Made by a program: the position numbers and the translations under genes. A stretch of DNA of 8,887 bases from Clostridia bacterium. Its GTDB lineage: Bacteria; Bacillota_A; Clostridia; Oscillospirales; CAG-272. The notes below the pieces were generated by a model. The model was not told the DNA's origin. It searched no databases and saw only the letters and a list, made by a program, of their open reading frames with translations. Location of the stretch: positions 1-8,887 of the forward strand of contig JAFTRB010000139.1 of assembly GCA_017462445.1 (NCBI GenBank). The letters are read 5' to 3'. This document shows positions 6,494 to 8,887 of the stretch, in pieces (the first letter of the stretch is position 1; each line of letters begins with the position of its first letter).

Positions 6494-6499
6494 TATAAT
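6494..6499 (+). promoter_or_regulatory. Possible -10 box for rnr
   Basis: A perfect TATAAT lies 66 nt before the rnr start, inside the 12-bp palindrome AAATTATAATTT (6490-6501). The best -35 match at a 17-nt spacing is poor (TTCTTG, overlapping the terminator U-tract). Because a strong terminator precedes rnr, some promoter in 6473-6565 is expected; this is the best candidate I see. Confidence 0.35.
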
Positions 6500-6565
6500 T
6501 TGCTTCTTGATTCGCATAATATCTGAAGAGATTATTTCTGAAATTTGATTTATTATAGATAGGTA

Positions 6566-8620
6566 ATGAAAAGACGGGAAAAGAAAAATTCAAGCAAAAG
6601 AAACAGTAAAAAGAGCCTGTCGTGCTTTATAAGCCGTGACAGGGCGCGTAGCCGTTCCCACACCAATTCTTCTCAAAGGGAGGGAAAATGGCTACAGGGA
6701 GAGGGCGAGTTCTGTGGCTCGCGCTCCGGCTTTGGCTTTGTCCGTATTGAGGGGCTTGACGATGATGTTTTTATCAGCGAGGACAGGACTCTTGGAGCAA
6801 TCCACGGGGACAGGGTAGAGCTTCGCTATCGGGAGTACACCGACCGCTTTGGCTCGAGGAAAATCGAGGGAAGAATTACAAAAATTCTTGATGTCAATCA
6901 AAGAATGATCATTGGTACGCTGTGCTATGAGCCGTCCTTTAAGCGCGGAAGGCGGAGGATGGCGGAATATTGGTATGTAGTGGCGGATGATCCAAGAATC
7001 ACCGTTCGCCCTGTAATTGTAGACGGTATTGATGCCGAGGAGGGGGATAAGGTTGCTGTAAAGCTTCTTCGCTCGGGCTATGCGACGGCGCCGGAGGGCG
7101 AAATTGTTGCCAACCTTGGCAAGGCCTGCTCCCGCGAGGCTAATTATGATGCCATTCTTCTTGAAAGCGGAATACCCACTGAATTCACAGATGCCGAGCT
7201 TGCCGAGGCGGCGAGAGTGGCAAAAAGAGAGGTCAGCGCCGAGGGCAGGGTAGACTTTAGAGGACAGAGTGTTCTGACCATTGATGGCGAGGGCGCAAAG
7301 GACCTCGATGATGCGGTTGGTATCAAAAAACGAGGTACGGGTTGGCGTTTATATGTCCATATAGCCGATGTCAGCAGCTATGTAGCCGAAAAAACAGCCC
7401 TTGACAGAGCCGCTATGCAGAGGGGTACCAGCGTCTATTTTACCGACAAGGTCGTGCCTATGCTACCCCCTTCGATTTCAAACGGCGCATGCTCGCTGAA
7501 CGCGGGTGAGCCGAAGCATACGCTGACCGCAATTGTCGATATCGGCAGAACGGGTGATATTGAGGGCTGTGAGGTTGTTCGGTCGATTATAGAGAGCCGT
7601 GTTCGAGGTGTTTATTCCGAGGTAAATCAGCTCTTTGGCGGAGGCGCTGATGCTTCTGTCAAGGAAAAATATAAGCCGGTTTCCTATGCTCTTAAAACAA
7701 TGCGCGAGCTGTATTTGGTATTAAAGAAAAAATCCTTGGCAAGGGGCGCTTTGGAGCTGGAGCTTCCCGAGGCGGAAATTGTCCTGAACGGAGAGGGGCA
7801 TCCTATCGAGATTCACAAGCGTGTGCGCGGCGAGGCGGAGAAAATGATAGAGCAGTTTATGCTTGCCGCCAATGAGGGGGTTGCCACTCTTCTAAATAAG
7901 AAGGGAATTCCCTGTGTGTACCGCGTCCACGATGCTCCGTCGGCAGATAAGCTATCCGCGCTGATAACCTATCTCTACAACCTCGGGCTTGATGTCCGCG
8001 GCCTTGGCGAGGAGGGACTAAACGCAAGCAGACTTGGTGCGATTCTTGCCGAGGCGGAGGAGAAGGGTGTGCTGTATCCCGTCTCCTATACACTCCTTCG
8101 CTCTATGGCTAAGGCAGAGTATTCAGAGGCTCGCTCATCCCACTTCGGCCTTGGGCTTGAATGCTATTGCCATTTCACATCTCCCATAAGGAGACTGTCC
8201 GATCTTGCAACTCACCGAATTATTCATCGGGTATTGCTTGAGGGGAAGGCTCCGGCGGCATATGCCTCCTATGCAAGGCGCGCCGCAAGGGCGGCAACCG
8301 AATGCGAGCTGAGAGCGCTTGGAGCTGAAAGGCGAATTGAGGACCTGTATAAGGTCATCTATATGGCGGATAGGGTTGGCGAGGAGATGGATGCTATGAT
8401 AACATCTGTTACCTCCTTCGGTATGTTTGTTGAACCGGAGAATACCTGTGAGGGGCTTATCCCTCTTTCCGAGATGCCCGGCTACTTCATATTCGACGAA
8501 AGGAATATAACCCTGCGTGATGGCGGACGGGTTTATCGCCTTGGCGAGACGGTAAGAGTTCGGCTGGAGGAGGCGGATATTCTTCGCGGAAAGCTCCGCT
8601 ATTCCCTTGTGCCGGAGTGA
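6566..8620 (+). CDS. rnr: Ribonuclease R (RNB-family 3'-5' exoribonuclease)
   Basis: Processive 3'-5' exoribonuclease that degrades structured RNA, used in mRNA and rRNA turnover and, with tmRNA/SmpB, in removing non-stop mRNAs. Domains in order: a Lys/Arg/Ser-rich tail (1-40); cold-shock domain 1 (about 45-88, GFGFVRIEG...DDDVFI...GAIHGDRVEL); cold-shock domain 2 (about 100-170); RNB catalytic domain (about 225-560) with TIDGEGAKDLDDAV, giving the four catalytic aspartates D240, D246, D248 and D249, and HFTSPIRR (536-543); and an S1 domain (about 605-682, SVTSFGMFVEPENTCEGLIPLSEM). At 684 residues it is shorter than E. coli RNase R (about 813) and lacks the N-terminal helix-turn-helix. The usual RRYPDL reads RRLSDL here. 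The ATG is poorly served by a ribosome binding site (AGG only 2 nt away), but no better in-frame start exists. Confidence 0.95.
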   Translation: MKRREKKNSSKRNSKKSLSCFISRDRARSRSHTNSSQREGKWLQGEGEFCGSRSGFGFVRIEGLDDDVFISEDRTLGAIHGDRVELRYREYTDRFGSRKIEGRITKILDVNQRMIIGTLCYEPSFKRGRRRMAEYWYVVADDPRITVRPVIVDGIDAEEGDKVAVKLLRSGYATAPEGEIVANLGKACSREANYDAILLESGIPTEFTDAELAEAARVAKREVSAEGRVDFRGQSVLTIDGEGAKDLDDAVGIKKRGTGWRLYVHIADVSSYVAEKTALDRAAMQRGTSVYFTDKVVPMLPPSISNGACSLNAGEPKHTLTAIVDIGRTGDIEGCEVVRSIIESRVRGVYSEVNQLFGGGADASVKEKYKPVSYALKTMRELYLVLKKKSLARGALELELPEAEIVLNGEGHPIEIHKRVRGEAEKMIEQFMLAANEGVATLLNKKGIPCVYRVHDAPSADKLSALITYLYNLGLDVRGLGEEGLNASRLGAILAEAEEKGVLYPVSYTLLRSMAKAEYSEARSSHFGLGLECYCHFTSPIRRLSDLATHRIIHRVLLEGKAPAAYASYARRAARAATECELRALGAERRIEDLYKVIYMADRVGEEMDAMITSVTSFGMFVEPENTCEGLIPLSEMPGYFIFDERNITLRDGGRVYRLGETVRVRLEEADILRGKLRYSLVPE

Positions 8621-8697
8621 TGGCTGCCAAAACGGAATTGTGTAGTATGTTCCCTTTGAAAAATGGCGCAAATTATATAAAAAATCAATGATGAACC

Positions 8698-8751
8698 AAC
8701 AAAAAGCCTGCGGAAAATATAACTTTTATCTTGACGTTCTAGCTTTTTGTT
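8698..8751 (+). repeat. 10-bp inverted repeat between rnr and the next gene
   Basis: AACAAAAAGC (8698-8707) and GCTTTTTGTT (8742-8751) are perfect inverted copies separated by 34 nt. It could be a weak long-loop terminator for rnr, since the right arm is T-rich, or a binding site for control of the next gene. A TTGACG-18 nt-TATATA promoter-like pair (8731-8760) overlaps it. No compact terminator is visible in 8621-8770. Confidence 0.4.
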
Positions 8752-8770
8752 TAGTATATAGGATAGATTT

Positions 8771-8887
8771 ATGAATTATGCTGTTAAATTATATACCCTT
8801 GCCTGCCGTGCTTTTATTGTATTGCTGTCGGTATCGGGAAGCGTGGGCGGCATCGGCGGAGAGATAATCTACTATCTCTCCTTCGTC
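8771..8887 (+). CDS. Start of an unidentified membrane protein gene (truncated by window end)
   Basis: The first 39 codons of an open frame reach the window end without a stop. The product begins MNYAVKLYTLACRAFIVLLS and continues through a Gly/Ser-rich stretch to GEIIYYLSFV. It is hydrophobic with few charges, which suggests an N-terminal transmembrane helix or a multi-pass protein. AGGA (8760-8763) lies 7 nt before the ATG, and an in-frame TAG at 8759-8761 rules out an earlier start. I cannot assign a family from this fragment. It is not SmpB, the common rnr neighbour. Confidence 0.6.
   Translation, partial: MNYAVKLYTLACRAFIVLLSVSGSVGGIGGEIIYYLSFV

Noticed and set aside
6110..6517. 135-codon minus-strand open frame across secG
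   Set aside because: It reads through the secG terminator and the whole of secG in antisense; secG is clearly the coding frame.
6676..6750. Strong AAAGGGAGG before an ATG at 6688
   Set aside because: The ATG is out of frame with rnr and gives only 20 codons; the in-frame cold-shock domain motifs start upstream and continue through this point.
8135..8671. 178-codon minus-strand open frame
   Set aside because: Antisense to the conserved RNB and S1 regions of rnr; no ribosome binding site or recognisable domain.
1..8887. tRNA, rRNA, CRISPR array, insertion sequence or attachment site
   Set aside because: I looked for cloverleaf-like stems, regularly spaced repeats, transposase motifs and terminal repeats, and saw none.

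Overview
The window looks like a chromosome segment from an anaerobic Firmicute of class Clostridia, probably a gut or other host- or polymer-associated lineage. This is inferred from the SecG sequence type, the secG-then-rnr gene order, strong AGGAGG-type ribosome binding sites, sigma-A promoters of the TTGACA/TAAAAT type and compact U-tract terminators. The species cannot be named from the sequence alone.

Left two thirds (about 68-5850, minus strand): one transcription unit of three tandem paralogous heparinase II/III-family proteins, 604, 606 and 606 residues in order of transcription (3888-5702, then 1979-3799, then 146-1966). A near-consensus promoter (5816-5844) drives the first gene, and a 9-bp inverted repeat that could be an operator overlaps its -35 box. 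A GC-rich hairpin with a short U-tract (3818-3842) separates the first gene from the second. The second and third are 12 nt apart and clearly coupled. A perfect 17-bp hairpin (68-105) ends the unit. None of the three proteins has a signal peptide, so they should act in the cytosol on imported uronate-containing oligosaccharides. All three keep the predicted Asn/Tyr/His catalytic residues and the His/Asp/His metal site, but differ at neighbouring active-site positions. No transporter, regulator or other carbohydrate enzyme lies inside the window, so the substrate is not shown.

Middle (5703-6139): a 437-nt divergent intergenic region. It holds the minus-strand promoter above and a plus-strand promoter (5980-6008) for secG. 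The secG leader contains four tandem 9-nt units and an open 36-codon frame whose stop codon lies one base before the secG start.

Right third (6140-8887, plus strand): secG, the small membrane subunit of the Sec translocase, ending in a strong terminator (6448-6472). Then rnr, a 684-residue RNase R with two cold-shock domains, an RNB catalytic domain and an S1 domain but no N-terminal helix-turn-helix. A truncated membrane-protein gene begins at 8771 and runs off the window end. These are housekeeping genes, and the heparinase cluster is the accessory part. The smpB gene that often follows rnr in Firmicutes is not seen here.
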